Of a stretch of 44,887 nt of DNA, positions 44,527-44,887 are shown piece after piece. The DNA comes from Opitutaceae bacterium (GTDB taxonomy: Bacteria > Verrucomicrobiota > Verrucomicrobiia > Opitutales > Opitutaceae): NCBI GenBank assembly GCA_024711005.1, contig JANJTQ010000004.1:1-44887 (forward strand). The letters run 5' to 3'. The first letter of the stretch is position 1; the number at the start of each line of letters is the position of its first letter. Below the pieces are notes generated by a model. That model was not told the origin of the DNA. It was given only the letters and a program-made list of their open reading frames with translations, and ran no database searches. The position numbers and the translations under genes were made by a program.

Positions 44527-44887
44527 ATGCCCCCGCCCAACCCCCGCCGAGCCACCCAGCGCGACGTCGCCCGCACCTCCGGCGTCTCCCAGCCGACCGT
44601 CTCGCTCGCCCTGCGCAACGATCCGTCCGTCGCCCCCGAGACCCGGGATCACATCCTGGCCGTGGCCCAAAAACTCGGCTACACCCCCGACCCCTATCTC
44701 TCGGGTCTCGCCGCCTATCGAACCCGCACCCGTCCGCCCGTCTATCAGGCCACCCTCGCCTGGCTGACCAACTACCCCCGACGCACCGAGTGGCGCCGGG
44801 CCCTTCATTTCAACGTGTACTACGAAGGCGCTGTCGAACGCGCCTCCGCCCTCGGCTACCGCATCGAGGAACACTGGCTGCGCGAGC
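44527..44887 (+). CDS. LacI-family transcriptional regulator, 5' part only
   Basis: The frame opens at ATG 44527 and runs off the right edge after 120 codons. The N-terminal helix-turn-helix has the LacI pattern RATQRDVARTSGVSQPTVSL followed by ALRNDPSVAPETRDHILAVA and the hinge-type QKLGYTPDPYLSGLAAYR. The beginning of the periplasmic-binding-like sensor (ATLAWLTNYPRR) is visible. LacI regulators in such loci usually respond to sugars released by the neighbouring enzymes, which here would be GH74. The effector and operator are unknown. Confidence 0.88.
   Translation, partial: MPPPNPRRATQRDVARTSGVSQPTVSLALRNDPSVAPETRDHILAVAQKLGYTPDPYLSGLAAYRTRTRPPVYQATLAWLTNYPRRTEWRRALHFNVYYEGAVERASALGYRIEEHWLRE

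Noticed and set aside
1-44887. CRISPR arrays, complete insertion sequences, rRNA genes
   Set aside because: No regularly spaced repeats, transposase genes or rRNA sequence were seen.

Overview
The window is high-GC DNA that most resembles a member of the Verrucomicrobiota, probably Opitutaceae. The evidence is two PEP-CTERM proteins ending in IPEPSTYA..RRRR tails, a giant PilX/Verru_Chthon-type pseudopilin, a verrucomicrobial-type tRNA-adjacent tyrosine recombinase, weak Shine-Dalgarno signals and many carbohydrate-active enzymes with GntR/LacI-type regulators. The assignment is inferred from protein character only; no rRNA is present.

Left part (1-14,400), mostly housekeeping. It holds the end of a secreted beta-helix protein, a decayed rhombosortase-like gene, an EF-hand protein, an AI-2E-type permease with a long sensory tail, a 13-haem cytochrome c fused to a b-type membrane cytochrome, a U32 protein, a malic enzyme interrupted by one in-frame TAG, a DUF3857/transglutaminase membrane protein and an RGG-rich protein of unknown function. 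Hairpin terminators follow malic enzyme and separate the last two convergent genes.

Middle (14,576-16,700). A tRNA-Leu(GAG) with encoded CCA is followed 106 nt downstream by a tyrosine recombinase and a gene-poor stretch. This looks like the edge of an integrated element, but no second attachment site was found.

Right part (16,600-36,200), a carbohydrate locus. It contains a polysaccharide deacetylase, an AraR-like regulator (GntR helix-turn-helix plus LacI-type sensor) carrying an extra C-terminal domain, a beta-propeller protein, an unassigned protein, two GH94-type phosphorylases, a mutarotase-fold-like protein, an FAD oxidoreductase, a heparinase II/III-family lyase and two paralogous PEP-CTERM proteins. 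A 12-bp palindrome close to TTGTTTRAACAA stands upstream of nearly every transcription unit. In two promoter regions it occurs as a pair with centres exactly 51 bp apart. This defines a candidate local regulon for the AraR-like protein. The second PEP-CTERM gene is a duplicate that kept a fossil of the GH94 gene start behind it.

Far right (36,232-44,887). A giant pseudopilin-like protein is translationally coupled to an exported partner. Next come a GH74 xyloglucanase-family enzyme with an inserted, apparently circularly permuted DNRLRE/CBM96-like domain, a long-stem terminator, and the start of a LacI regulator that runs off the window.

Taken together, the right half reads as a polysaccharide-degradation region. 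Propeller enzymes, the deacetylase and the lyase would act on a polymer, GH94 phosphorylases would split oligosaccharides phosphorolytically, and PEP-CTERM and pilin-like proteins would sit at the cell surface. The actual substrate cannot be read from sequence alone.
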